64,000 bases of DNA from Saposhnikovia divaricata (taxonomy: Eukaryota > Streptophyta > Magnoliopsida > Apiales > Apiaceae). Positions within the stretch are counted from its first letter, which is position 1. Every line of letters begins with the position of its first letter. This document shows positions 45,473-57,616 of this stretch, piece after piece. The stretch spans positions 101,397,001 through 101,461,000 of the forward strand of contig CM071594.1 in NCBI GenBank assembly GCA_036435485.1, given 5' to 3'. The translations under genes were made by a program, and so were the position numbers. The notes beneath the pieces were generated by a model that made no database searches, had not been told where the DNA came from, and saw only the letters and a program-made list of their open reading frames with translations.

Positions 45473-48400
45473 TCAGGTTGAAAATAAATGGGGGTACTTC
45501 TCTTGCATTGCGCTTTCCAGCTCCCAGGTGGATTCCTCTGCATTGTGGTTCTGCCACAAAACTCTGACTAATCTGACCACCTTATTCCTGAGTACTTGCT
45601 CCTTGTGGTCCATAATTTCTACTGGTTGCTCTATGTAAGACAAGTCTGGCTGTAGATCTACATGCTCATATTCCACCACATGCTTGGCATCGGGGTTGTA
45701 CTTCCTCAACATGGACACATGAAATACGTTATGTACTTGCTACAGACTTGGAGGTAAGGCCAACTCGTAAGCCATTTGTCCAATCCGCCTTAATATCTCG
45801 AAGGGTCCGATATACCTCGGGCTCAACTTTCCTTTCTTTCCAAATCTCATCAGTCCTTTCCAGGGAGATACCTTTAGCAGGACAATGTCTCCTACTTCAT
45901 ATTCTCTGTCCTTCCGAGCTAGGTCGGCATACCTATGTTGTCTGTCTTGGGCTTCTGCCAGTCTTCCCCTGATTAGAACTATCACATCTCTTGTCTGTTG
46001 TACAAGTTCAGGTCCTAATATCTTCCTTTCACCAACTTCTTCCCAACATAAGGGAGAACGACATTTCCGGCCATAGAGGGCTTCATATGGGGGCATTCCT
46101 ATACTTGAGTGATAACTGTTGTTATAAGCAAACTCAATCAATGGTAAGTTCTCTTCCCAACTTCCCTTGAAATCCATAACACACACTCTCAGCATGTCCT
46201 CTAAGGTCTGAATTATTCTTTCACTTTGTCCATCAATCTGGGGGTGGTATGCAGTACTCATGTTTAGCTTGGTTCCCACACAGTCTTGAAAGCTCCTCCA
46301 GAACCTGGAGTTAAACCTCGGGTCTCTATCGGATACAATGGTCACGGGAACTCCATGTCATACCACAATTTCCCTTATATAGATGTCTACTAATCTATCG
46401 ACCGTGTACCTCTCGTTAATTGGGAGAAAGTGGGCGGACTTGGTCAACCTATCGACGATTACCCATATCGCATCGTGTTTAGTCTTGGCCCTTGGGAGTC
46501 CTACTACAAAATCCATGGCTAGGTGCTCCCACTTCCATTCTGGAATCTCTAGGGGTTGCAGTAGTCCACTAGGTCGCTGGTGTTCTGCCTTTACTCATTG
46601 GCAAGTCAAACATCCATTCACCCATTTCGTTACATCTTTCTTCATGTTGGGCCACCAATAGTATTCTTTCAAATCTCTGTACATCTTTGTGGTACCTAGG
46701 TGCACCGAGTACCTCGAGTTATATCCTTCATATAGGATTTCATCCTTTAGTTCCTGAACATTTGGGACCCAAATTCTCGTTGCATATCTCATGATTCCTC
46801 CTGCATCTCTTTCACACTTAATATCCTCCCCGGTCAATATTTCTTCCTCCGAGTTCTTCTCCTCTTCCATCTTTTGCTCTTGGCACATTCGAATCTTTTC
46901 CAATAACGGAGGCTGGATTTGAATTCCCATTAACACTTCTTGGCTACTTCTCTTTGTCTTAACTTCGATTTCTAGCTTCTCCATTTCCTTTATCAATTCT
47001 TCTGCAGAAGTCATCATCTTGAGCCTCTCCTTTCTGCTAAGGGCATCAGCCACCACATTGGCCTTTCCTGGATGATAACGAATCTCACAATCATAATCCT
47101 TGATTAACTCTAGCCATCTTCTGTGTCTCATATTCAATTCTTTCTAGGTAAAGATGTACTTGAGGCTTTTATGATCTGTGTAAATTGCACACTTTTCTCC
47201 ATATAGGTAATGCCTCCGTATCTTTAATGCGAAGACTATCGCGGCTAGCTCTAAATCATGAGTAGGGTATCTTATTTCATACTCCTTCAACTGTCGGGGA
47301 GCATATGCAATCACCTTACCATGCTACATGAGCACGCAACCTAATCCTTTATGCGATGCATCATTATAGATCACAAAGTCCCCCTTATCATCTGGCAGTG
47401 ATAGCACTGGGGCGGTCATTAATCTTTTCTTTAGCTCTTGAAAACTCTTTTCACACTTCTCATCCCATACAAACTTTTCAGTCTTTCTGGTAAGTCGGGT
47501 CAATGGGGCTGCCAGCTTGGCAAAGTCTTGTACAAACCTTCTATAATACCCGGCTAGTCCCACGAAACTTCTTACTTCGGTCGGGGTGGTCGGTCTTTCC
47601 CAGTTTGATATTGCCTCTATCTTGGCACGGTCAACTAGTACTCCTTCACTACTAACCACATGACCTAAGAATTGTACCTCCCTCAACCAAAATTCGCATT
47701 TAGAGAATTTGGCATACAACTTTTCTTCCCTCAGGATTCCTAGGACTATATATCCTCAAGTGTTCCGCATGTTCTTCCTCAGTCTTTGAATAAATCAAAA
47801 TATCGTCAATGAAAACTATGACACACTTGTCTAGGTACTGTTTGAATACTCAGTTCATCAAGTCCATGAATGCCGCGAGGGCGTTAGTCAGTCCAAAGGA
47901 CATCACTAGAAACTCATAATGGCCGTACCTAGTGCGAAAAGCAGTCTTTGGTATATCTTCCAGTTTGATCTTTAACTGATGGTACCCCGTTCTCAGGTCT
48001 ATCTTTGAAAAGTGAACTGCTCCCTTGAGTTGGTCAAAAAGGTCGCCAATCCTAGGTAAGGGGTACTTGTTCTTAATGGTTAACTTATTTAGCTCTCTGT
48101 AGTATGTACATAGCCTCATACTACCATCCTTTTTCTTTACAAACAACACTGGGGCACCCCACGGGACACACATGGTCTTATCATGCCCTTGTCTAATAGT
48201 TCTTGCAACTGAGTGGCCAGTTCTTTCATTTCGATGGGGGCTAATCGATAAGGGGCTTTAGAAACTGGTGTGGTTCCTGGTGTTAATTCAATCGCAAACT
48301 CGATTTCCCTATCGGGTGGTAACCCAGGAAGGTCTTTTGGAAACACATCTTCAAATTCCCTGACAACTGGAATGTCCTTTAGTTCAGGGGTTCTTTGCTT

Positions 48401-48939
48401 CGTGTCTAATACATAAGCTAAGTAGGCCTCGCTGTCCTTTCGTACTAACTTTTTGGCTTGAGCAACAGTCAAGAATTTTTGAGTCTGTCGCTGTCCTTTG
48501 AATATGACCTCTTTCTTTCTTGACACCTTTATCCTAACTTCTTGCTTTTGCAATCGATCTGAGCACCATTACATGCCAACCAATCCATTCCTAAGATGAC
48601 ATCGAATCCCCCTAACTTAAACGGAATTAGGTCTGCCCGAAAGTGGTGACCTCCTATTACTATATCACAGTTAGAATATATCTGGTTTACAGGAACCACT
48701 TCATGGTTAGCTATCTCTACCATTAGTCATTCCTTTAACATATCTGGTTTCAAGTTCAATTTGCATGCAAAATCTCGTGATATAAAAGACTTAGTAGCTC
48801 CAGAATCAAACAAAGTATTTGCACTCAAGTTGTTAAGGGAAAGGGTACCTGCGATGACATCCTCATCCCTTACTGCATCCTGCACTGTCATGTTGAAAGT
48901 CCTAACAGTGGGTGGTCGGTTAGACGCAGTACCGCTCAT
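45473..48939 (-). pseudogene. M pol: protease, reverse transcriptase, RNase H, integrase, chromodomain
   Basis: Protease with FDSGATKSFIS (about 48780-48812) and VILGMDWL. Reverse transcriptase with FSKIDLRTGYHQ (about 48000) and the catalytic FIDD at 47802-47813. RNase H with IYNDASHKGLG (about 47340-47372) and a later HPGKANVVADALSR (near 47060). Integrase with an HHCC finger (near 46590-46730; the first histidine is replaced by tyrosine) and a DDE core (SDRDPRF near 46330, GQSERIIQTLED near 46230). A chromodomain with WELESAM (about 45495-45635) ends the protein and in this clade guides insertion to marked chromatin. In-frame stops at 48727, 47850, 47324, 47144, 46595, 46358 and 45740, and frameshifts near 48540, 48150 and 47735, make it inactive. 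All in-frame stops are TAG or TGA. Confidence 0.92.
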
Positions 48940-50112
48940 CCTTGATCTGGTCGGTTTTAGTTTAGGGCAATCTTTCTTCTAGTGGTCCGTACCTCCACAC
49001 TGGTAACATTTCATGTGTGAGTTCCACTGGGGGCAATTGTTGGAATAGTGTCCGGCCTGTCCGCACTTAAAACATGTCATCGTATCCTGAAGACATACCC
49101 CTGAATGTTTCTTTCCACAAGTCTTATAGTTAGGTAGGGGAGGGCGTGACTGTCCTGACATGGGTGCCCTAGTTGGTCCACCTCCTTGGCCAACACTCTA
49201 GCTTTCTGTCCTGTTAAACCCTGTGCTTTTGGCTGGCTGGGAAACTGTTCCTCTAACAAACTTGCTGGGGAAACTCCCACTAGCAACACCACCACTTCGA
49301 CTTTCAAACTTCCTTTTCTTCATGATCTTATCCTTCTGGGACTGCTCACTTCCAGCCTCTACAATTGATGCCTTCTGTACTAGGGTGGCGTAATTCGCAA
49401 TCTCCAACACCGCAACACGGTTCTGAATCCACCGTTTCAATCCTTGCTGAAACCTTCTTGTCCTTTTAATTTCAGTGTTCACATAATCTTGAACGAACCT
49501 TGATAGCTCAGTGAACCTTGCCTCATATTCAGCTACAGTCATATTGTCCTGTTTAAGCTCTAGGAACTTGAGTTCCATCTGGGTTTCCATAAATCTCGGA
49601 AAGTACTTTTCCAAGAATAACTCTGTGAATCTATCCCATGCAACCACTACAGTTGGTTCCACATTCTTCTTGGCCTCCCACCAGTAGTTGGCCTCTCCCT
49701 TAAGCAGGTATGTAGCAAAGATGGTTTTCTAGACTTCCTCAGTGCCCATAATCTCAAAGGTCTTCTCCATCTCCTTCAACCAAGCCCTGGCCTCAACGGG
49801 GTCTGCTGTCCCCTGGAATTCTGGGGGTTTAATTGACTTAAATGCCTTAAAGGCATTGGCTATTGCGTTGTTGGGGCCGCGGGGTGGTGGCTGTGGTCGC
49901 AGCTGGCGTTCGAGATTTTGCCTCGTCAGGCGCATAAACTGTTCCATAGGGTCCTCCTCTTCTTCTTCCTCATAATCCTCATCTTCAAACTCATTGTACT
50001 CATCTTCCTCATCCTTCGGTTCTGGGTTTCGGCATTCTTCTTCCCTGTGTTGGTTACTACCATGAGTGGCGGACTCGGTAGGGTGAGTTCTTGTGTTTCT
50101 CCTTGGTGGCAT
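48940..50112 (-). pseudogene. M gag
   Basis: Starts MPPRRNTRTHPTESATHG at 50112, the usual MPPRR start of Tekay Gag proteins. An acidic stretch (residues 20-50, runs of E and D) precedes the retrotransposon gag domain with FKSIKPPEFQGTADPVEA (about residue 85) and YFPRFMETQMELKF (near 49600). The zinc-binding region has KTCGKKHSGVC, the complete knuckle CFKCGQAGHYSNNC (49033-49074) and a broken knuckle CYQCGGTDH followed by TAG at 48979-48981. Other stops are TAG at 49729-49731 and 49198-49200, all in one frame shared with protease. The frame also runs upstream of 50112, but that start is preferred by homology. Confidence 0.9.
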
Positions 50113-50508
50113 TTTTCTGAAAGTATAAATATATAAAAATTCTGTTAGGGTTTCCTCATTTTTCTTAGTCTGGTTTTCTGTGATTTGCACCTCGAAGGTG
50201 AAATCTTTTACAGGCATATATGCACCTCATAAATAGCTATCAAACGATCATGGCATCATATGTATATGACAACTTAAATGGAAACAGTTACTAAAATCAA
50301 ACGAAAATTACGTCATATTAATGCTAGTGACTTCTCAGAATCAAGGTTTCAAGTACAACATAAGACTGAAATATATAAAAGTATATCCAAAGCCAGTTAG
50401 CATATCTTTCTATCCAGAGGAAATATACTACGGAACTGACATCACTATCAAAAGTAAAACTACTACAACATCCCTCTGTACTAGAAGACTAAACTGGTCA
50501 ACCATCCA
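50113..50508 (-). other. Spacer between pre-gag frame and gag of M
   Basis: About 400 AT-rich bases without a gene. Directly before the gag ATG the minus strand reads TTTATACTTTCAG then AAAAATG, which looks like a plant 3' splice acceptor (AG at 50117-50118). Whether it is used is not known. Confidence 0.5.
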
Positions 50509-51259
50509 TCAATCTGCGTGAAAGCGTATCGCCTCCCTAACTCGGCGCATAGTCCTCAAAAGGACTCTCTCTGCATCACTTCTTCGGATCCTCCTCCTGC
50601 GGTGGGAACGTGGAAGTGCTCTAAGTCGGGTGAGAGCCCTCCTCTCAATCCCCAGGACTTCCCGCCTCATCTGTCTAGCTCTAGAGGCTCTCCCCTGGGA
50701 GTATAGTCTCGCTCGTCTCTCCTCAGCTAGCTGGAACCTCAGCTCAGCTACTCGGGCCTCTGCTGCCACCAGGTCAGTGGTCACACGGGTCACCATCCAG
50801 TCGTACTCAGTGGCTCTAACAACCTGTATGGGAGGACTAACCGGCTCGCTCTCTGGGGCAACCTCAGTCTCTGCATCCTCTGAAATAGGCTCCTCTGAAT
50901 TATCATCCATATCTGTACCCAATGAAATCCACTAGGGGATGAATCCTCTCTGAGGAGAGGGGAGTGCGTAGGGATATCAGTCCAAACCACCTCCTCATCC
51001 TCAGGCTCCTCTACGGGTGTGGGGTCAGCTGAAACATCGTCCATGGGGTCCTTCTCTGGGTCACTATCTCGCTCATCTGAATCCACTAGGTCCTCTACAG
51101 GCATAGGGTCATCAGCTCTGGGATCCTCCTCGAGATCCTCCTCCTGGACTATCTCTCTCTCTCTCTCTCTGTCTCAACATCAGGCTCATCTACAGCTCTC
51201 AGAAGAGCATCATCATGTCGCTGCTCGGAACTCTCAGGTAGCTCTACATCCTCGGGTAT
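50509..51259 (-). pseudogene. M pre-gag reading frame of unknown function (frameshifted)
   Basis: Coding-like sequence in gag orientation between primer site and gag. The first part (51259-50930) is strongly acidic (e.g. DSDERDSDPEKDPMDD near 51085-51040). The second (50922-50509) is acidic, then Arg/Ala/Leu-rich and probably coiled coil (VAAEARVAELRFQLAEERRA near 50770), ending in a basic arginine-rich stretch. Two length changes break it: the (GA)n run at 51151-51170 and a shift near 50930. Upstream of 51259 there is no ATG but a TTTTTGTGTAG that looks like a splice acceptor. I do not recognise a domain. It could be an accessory protein of this lineage, an N-terminal extension of Gag by splicing, or chance. 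Confidence 0.45.
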
Positions 51260-51418
51260 CTACACAAAAAGGGAAAAATGTTACTATCCTTGAGGTTCTG
51301 ATAAGTAGTTCCCTTATTGGGCTTAAGGTTGTTAGGGCTATGTCTATTAGCCCGACTATGTTTCGGTAAGGGTTTGGGTCCTTAAACCTTCCTATCGTCT
51401 CTGAGATTATAACCTAAT
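51260..51418 (-). other. 5' leader of M
   Basis: Non-coding sequence between the primer site and the pre-gag frame; ends at the splice-acceptor-like AG at 51260-51261. Confidence 0.5.
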
Positions 51419-51430
51419 GCTTTGATACCA
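51419..51430 (-). other. Primer binding site of M (tRNA-iMet)
   Basis: Minus-strand TGGTATCAAAGC, four bases past the LTR end at 51435; one mismatch to the canonical site. Confidence 0.9.
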
Positions 51431-51434
51431 TTTC

Positions 51435-51816
51435 TGTAACACCCCTAGATCCAGGGTCGGAGATCCAAGTTGTCACTCTATCCTTAATTCCCCTTTTAAT
51501 ATTCATTATTCTTAATCTTCATTTTAGTATGCTGTGACCCCTCAATCAAACACAACATTTACAGATTATAGGCTCAGAGACGAAATTAAAATGTTACTAA
51601 GTTATTACAACCATCTTTAAATAGTTATTACAAACCTAAATTGTCATAATCTCAAAAGTTTAACTTAAAAAGGGATTACCGTCTAAGGTGGCACTTGTGT
51701 CCAAAAAGAGGTTTGGTTTTTAGAAACTTATACAAGTCATGCTTGTAAATAAATCTAACCAACCTAAGCTGTAAACCTATCCAACTTAGTCTGCTCACCT
51801 GTGGTAATGCTACTGG
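51435..51816 (-). mobile_element. Right (5') LTR of M, terminal part
   Basis: The minus-strand end GGGGTGTTACA at 51435 lies next to the primer site. The LTR is interrupted at 51817 by the CACTA element, resumes at 57961, is interrupted again by the S-type LTR at 58809 and resumes at 63342. Confidence 0.85.
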
Positions 51817-52245
51817 CACTAGTACAGAGTGGACCTATTGCGTCGGTCAAAATGACCTATTGCGTCGGTTAAATGGCGTAGTACATGTCAGCGACGCAAT
51901 AGGTCTGCACCTATAGCGTCGGTCAAAGTGCCGTCGCTAAAAATCATTTGCGTCGGTTAAAAATCCATCGCAAAAAACCTCTTAACCGACGCTTTAAGTC
52001 TTTGTCTATAGCGTCGGTTAGTTAAAGGCGACGCTAATGCGTTTGTGCATAAGCTTTTTATTCTTATCTATAGCGTCGCCTATCTAAACAACCGACGCTT
52101 TTAATCCTATCTATAGCGTCGCCATTGTAAACAACCGACGCTTTATATTCCTATCTATAGCGTCGCCATTGTAAACAGCCGACGCTTTTTACTCCTATCT
52201 ATAGCGTCGCCATTGTAAACAACCGACGCTATAAGTTAAAAAAAC
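51817..52245. repeat. CACTA left terminal inverted repeat and subterminal repeats
   Basis: After the CACTAGTACAGA terminus there are about 16 copies of GCGTCGGTTA/GCGTCGCC in both orientations, often paired as TATAGCGTCG...CCGACGCT hairpins at about 40-45-base spacing from 52065 on. In CACTA elements such repeats are the binding sites of the element's DNA-binding protein. Confidence 0.92.
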
Positions 52246-52850
52246 TGATTTTTCAATATTTTCATTTTAAATCTATTTTTTTGAACCTGCTTTTTTTTAA
52301 ACTAAACACACAGCAACTATAACACAAATTTAACCTGAACTATTAGAAAATATAAATTACAACACAAATTTGATTAAAATTTAAATTAAAGTATACAATT
52401 GGAATAAAAAAAGTGCATTAATGTTCAAAATACTAAAAAATTCCAATCAAGTTTACATGCCATAACTACAAAGTTCAAGTTTTACATGCCATAACTACAA
52501 AGTTCAAGTTTATATGCTCTCGCCAATTCCATTATCGACTTCCAGAATTCTATCCGCCTCAAACAAGGTTTCCATGCTTGACCAATCCCTGAAAGAAAGA
52601 ACAGAAGTTGCAAAGCTAAGTTGCAAAGGAAGAGCAAAAGTAGTTGCAGTTTTTGTATATAGATCGGGACTCAAAAGCGACATGCTTGCATCACTTTTAA
52701 CATTAAATTATCTACAAACACAAGGCACTTGCTCTATCAAAAAACTGTTGGTAGCATTTCTCCACAAATATTGACTCTGTAATTAAAGTAATCAGTTGGA
52801 ATTTTAAGCTATAGAACAAGTCAAATATTATAAAATATTTCAGTACCTGA
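52246..52850 (-). other. CACTA 3' flank of the gene
   Basis: AT-rich, no gene supported. Contains a direct duplication of TTTACATGCCATAACTACAA plus nine following bases around 52451-52512. Confidence 0.7.
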
Positions 52851-55523
52851 TTATAGACATTCTCGGATAAAATATTTTGCCCAGAGCTCTCGTATGTCAT
52901 TGATTTCCTTATTCGTATAGCTTCTTGAACCAAGAACCTTCAAAATATAGAAGATTACATATTTTAAAAAATCTTTAATCCAATAGTTGTAAAACAATGC
53001 TAACTAGTTTTGTCTCTTACCACTTTCCAATCCACATCCGTTTTTTTCTGAGAATGCATGATTATGTCATGTATGTACCTCATAACAAAAAAACCACACT
53101 CCGTACCTCCTTGTTGTTGAGGACACTACGAAAAAGCCAACAAATATATTAAGTAAAAAAATAAAGCAACTGATGAATTTAAATGTATATTTCAAGTAGG
53201 TTATACCTGAATCTCGTCGTGAATAAAGAGGAATTCTTTTCTGTTATTCCTCAATCCACCTTCTGATGTGTATAATTTAAATGCACTGTGAAATAAGTAT
53301 ACGTCACATTTCACATCTCTAACAAAGGCGGACTATGTTAAATGTAAATTCATATTTAACTTACGTTTGCACGGGTGTCTTCAAGCGTATATCCCTTGCT
53401 CTTTTCAAAGAATCAAACACATAAATAATACTTTCTTTGAGACTGAAAAGGAGCAACATCCAGTGGTTGCTACAACAAAAACACATATATACACTATATT
53501 ATACAGTATATACATTGCTATTAAATTCAGTTAAAATATGCACGTGTGGTATATAGTAGTATGTACAACTAAATTTTAGTTCGTTCTTACTCTTGGACAT
53601 AAGGAGCTAGAATGAAATGCCTCTCTTTATTGGCAATCAATTTTTTTTCCAAGTAATCGCATGCTTCTTGGCTACGTTTGTAGTCACGCTTATTCGATAT
53701 TGCCAATCTAGATGGCAACATGAATGCAAATCTTTCTTCATTCAACTCACTACATAGTGTCTCAACATACCTACAAAATTAACTTGTCACAATAAACACG
53801 TATATATTGGATGATTTTAAAGTCAATTGAGCAAAAAAGACCTGTCTTACTTGATAAAAATTTCTAAAATCGATGCACTTAAACAAGCCATTCTTAAAAA
53901 CTCATCAACATCTACAGGGGGTACATATATAGGTTGCTCTCCAATTTCTTCAAACTTGAATACCACATCTTTTTGAGCAGAGGTCCTCTTTCCAAGTACA
54001 ACATTGATATCTTTAACTCGTTCAAAAACCTCCTTCCCGGTCAAAGGCAAACGAGCCACTCGAGTCTCGATAGTCCCATCGAAAGACCTTTTCCTCTTAC
54101 GATAAGGGTGATTATGGTGAAGAAATGTACGATGACCCATATATACATTTTTTTTGCAATTGTTTAAACGAAGGTCAATCGTAGCATCTTCACAAATCGG
54201 ACAAGCTTTAGCTCCTTTGATAGTGTACCCTGAAAGGTTTCCATAGCCAGGAAAATCACTTATAGTGCAAAAAATCATGGCACGCAAAGTGAAATTCGTT
54301 TGACTGTATGCATCATATATCCTCTCACCTTGATTCCATAATAACAACAGATCTTCAATAAGTGGTTGAAGATAAACATCTATGTTATTTCCGGGTTCTT
54401 TGGGACCGGGAATTAACAATGTCAACATGATATACTTGCGCTTCATGCATAACCAAGGAGGCAAGTTATAAATCGTCAGAAGAACCGGCCAAGTGCTATG
54501 TGAAGAGCTGAGAGTGCGATACGGATTCATGCCATCCGCGCAAAGTCCAAGCCGCAAGCTTCTTGTTTCTCCACCAAAATCCGGGAACTTTCTGTCAATG
54601 GTTCTCCACTGTGGAGAGTCAGCAGGGTGTCTGAGCATCCCATCTGATTTTCTCCCTTCCACATGCCACCTCATAAGCTTTGCATCATTGCTATTTGCAA
54701 AGAGACGTTTGAATCGTTCCACTATGGGTAGATACCGCAACACCTTGCACGGAGGCCTTTTCTTGTCATCACTTGAAGAGTCATTTCCCTCTCGCTTATA
54801 CCTAGAGGCTCCGCACTTTGGACATGTGTGTAGATGTTCATACTCATTACGAAACAACACACAATCATATGGACAAGCGTGTATCTTCTTTACATTCAAA
54901 CCCATGGGACACAATATCTTCTTCGCCTCATAGGTGGAAGTGGGAAGCTCATTATTCGAAGGAAGTATGTCTGATACAAGTTTCAGCAATTCTGTGAAAC
55001 TCTTGTCACTCCACCCGTTCTTTACTTTGAGCTTACACAACTTCAAGGTTGTTGATAACCTAGTAAACTGATCGTTGCACCCAGGATAAAGAGGTTTTTT
55101 AGAATCATCAACCAAGATCTCAAGAATTTTCGGTTGGTGCATCAAAATTTCTTCAACATCTTGGATCATCTCATCAAATCTGTCATTTTCCTCATCATCT
55201 TCTTTATTGGTAGGATTACCATCTCCACAGCTTTCAGAATTCCCACTAAATGATTCTGCCTTTCGAGAATGTATTCCCTCACCATGCCAGATCCACTTGG
55301 TATAATTATCCATGAAACCACGTCGAAATAAATGTTCACGCACTATATCGACATCAGAATACTTTTCTAAATTATAACAATCGCGACATGGACATGTCAT
55401 CCTTTCTTTTCCATGTTCGGTCTTCTTTAGATTTTTCTCCGCAAATTCAATGAAGCCATTAACACGGCTAATATACTCATGGGATGTTCGTGATATTTTA
55501 TACATCCACGTAAGGCGGTCCAT
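52851..55523 (-). CDS. CACTA TNP2-Ulp1 fusion protein, six-exon model, 742 residues
   Basis: Exons on the minus strand: 55523-53851, 53770-53591, 53469-53365, 53285-53207, 53125-53021, 52937-52851. All five introns are short, GT-AG, and phases fit; the total of 2229 bases is open from ATG to TAA. Residues 1-80 form the Transpos_assoc domain (MTCPCRDCYN; REHLFRRGF). Residues about 165-480 are the first part of the TNP2 transposase (CPYDCVLF, CPKCGASRYK, LGLCADGMNPY, ISDFPGYGNLSG). It then passes directly into a Ulp1/C48 cysteine protease: NHWMLLLFSL (His), YVFDSLK (Asp), CPQQQGGTECGFF (Gln and Cys), all triad positions present. About 350 residues usual between these parts, including the RHNLDVMHIEKN-type block, are missing, so transposition by this protein alone is doubtful. 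A de-SUMOylating-type activity is possible but unproven. Confidence 0.82.
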
Positions 55524-56966
55524 GTTATATATCTATAGAATATTAAGAGAAAACATTCAGAGATAGTGAAGCTACTAAGACCTGATACAAATTATAGGCC
55601 TGGGCAGACAGAAGCAGGTAACTATTTTCATTAAAAGATACAAATAAGTTGTACCAAAATATATGTTGTCATTAACAGACACCACAAAATTCTAAAAAAA
55701 AAAGTAAATGAATAACTTCTTAACAAATGGTTTTTTACTAAGTTGATACTTAAAAGTGTTAACAGATTAAGAAATAAAAATGTACAATTACAGTAAAGCA
55801 GCTAGCAATCAGATGATGCTCGAATCTTATTCTATATATAGCACCTAGCAACGTACTATCAAATTAACTTCATTTAGTAAATTGTTTTCAGTTCTACTAT
55901 AAGTTCTTTTTGATGCATATACAGTAAATGTCATGATTCTGAAAGAACAGTCCAAAAACTAATTCAATATTCATTGTTCATCCATTAAGATAGGTAAACC
56001 GGAAAACAATTACAGGATAGGATGCATCAATTAATCTGCCGAGGCAGGTGAAGTTTCTGCTTGCATTCTAATTTAACTGCTGTAATTTCATGAACCACTA
56101 AGTTTCTCTCCTTTTGATATTTATAAATTTTAAATTTATTTAAATACATATCAGGGCCGTCCGGCCCAAATCATAATGAAAAATCAAATCGACTATCATC
56201 TGTCGTATACACTTTTACATTTTCGATGTTGCTATGTATGTATTCTTCAAACGTGTGCTCCTGACGCACGATAATCAGATTGCATTTACTTGTTCCAAAC
56301 AAACACCAAGCAAAACACTGGTAACAGTCTAACAGACACACACTGACTTGTAAGTTGTAACAAGAAGACCAAGTACAACAATTTTCTTCTGTGTTCTAAA
56401 ATGGGCAAGTGTTTAGTTTCATCTACACTTTCTCCACTTAGTTTTTGTACAAAACCCAGATCAATTTTACCATTAAATCATCCTAAATTTTACTGCCCAG
56501 TTCAATCAGAGTTTAGAATAAAGTTTCAATCTTTAAGAAGCTTTGAGTGAAGTTTCTACTTGCATTCTAATTTAACTGCTGTAATTAATCTACTTGTATT
56601 TGAATTCTAATAACTGTGAAAAAACCACAACAACACTGAGTTCAACACAACTATTAATACCCATGAGTTCAACACTGAGTTCAACACAACACTGAGTTCT
56701 TAAAGCAATAAAAATGTACTAATTTACATTCAAGGATTCAATTTTAACACAACTATTAATACCCATGAGTTCAACACTGAGTTTGCTATAAATATATACA
56801 CGCACCCATGTAAATGTATACCTTAATACGATAATTTTTATCACCACTGTCTTGTTCTTGTCCTCCTGTATAATCTTCGCTCAGCAGCTTCTGGTGGTGA
56901 GTACACTGAGTAGAATTTGAGTACACTGAGTAGAATTTTTGACACCGTACGTTTTAGTGAGAGAGA

Positions 56967-57026
<60 letters not shown>

Positions 57027-57616
57027 GCTCAATTACGAGTTTGTGAGAGAGAGGTTTGCGAGAGATCGATGAGAGTTATGTGAGAGAGAGGTCGGCGAGA
57101 TGAGATAGCAGGTGTGAGATTGAGAAATTAGGGATTTTGACCCAAAACCCAATTCCCCGCGCGCATATAACTTACCGCGGCATATCTAAATTAATTTCGA
57201 TCTGTACTGACTTCAAAACTTTTAAGGAAATTTTTGGTATAAAAAATTAATTTATTTGATATTTGTTAATTAAGTTGATTAATCATATTAATTTTCGGAA
57301 TAGAGTATAATTTTCTGATATAAAATATGATATTATTTATATTTTAAAAATTAACAATTAAGTGGCCGGAAGTAACTACTAGACGTTAGTAATCGATTTA
57401 ATGTTTTTAAAATTGGATCGACTTAACGCGATTTTAAAAGTTGAAAAATATATTGATGTTCTATTTAAATTATTAATTTGTGTAAGATTACTCATTTTCA
57501 CGTTTTTTCAAAATTAAATTATATTTATATAAATATATAATATAATAATATAAAACATTATATTATTTGTTAAATATTAAAAAAAAAATAAAGAAATAGG
57601 AAAAAAAAGAACATAA
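55524..57616 (-). other. CACTA 5' region upstream of the TNP2-Ulp1 gene
   Basis: About 2.1 kb, AT-rich, with no supported gene. It holds direct repeats of GAGTTCAACACTGAGTTC (56638-56780), a doubled GAGTACACTGAGTAGAATTT (near 56898-56938) and a GA run (56957-57028). It should include the promoter and possibly an untranslated first exon. Confidence 0.6.
56957..57028. repeat. (GA)n microsatellite in the CACTA 5' region
   Basis: Plus-strand GAGAGA run with few interruptions; (TC)n on the gene strand, a frequent feature of plant promoters or leaders. Confidence 0.9.

Larger units (their letters stand above)
45441..51434 (-). mobile_element. Element M: Tekay-clade Ty3/gypsy chromovirus, internal region
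   Basis: On the minus strand the order is LTR end (51435), tRNA-iMet primer site, pre-gag frame, gag, protease, reverse transcriptase, RNase H, integrase, chromodomain, polypurine tract, LTR start (45440). The C-terminal chromodomain and the domain order identify a plant chromovirus; Tekay/Del is the best fit by the protein motifs and the long LTRs. Confidence 0.9.

Noticed and set aside
56638..56780. GAGTTCAACACTGAGTTC repeats as a separate element
   Set aside because: Short local duplication within the CACTA 5' region, no termini or target duplication.
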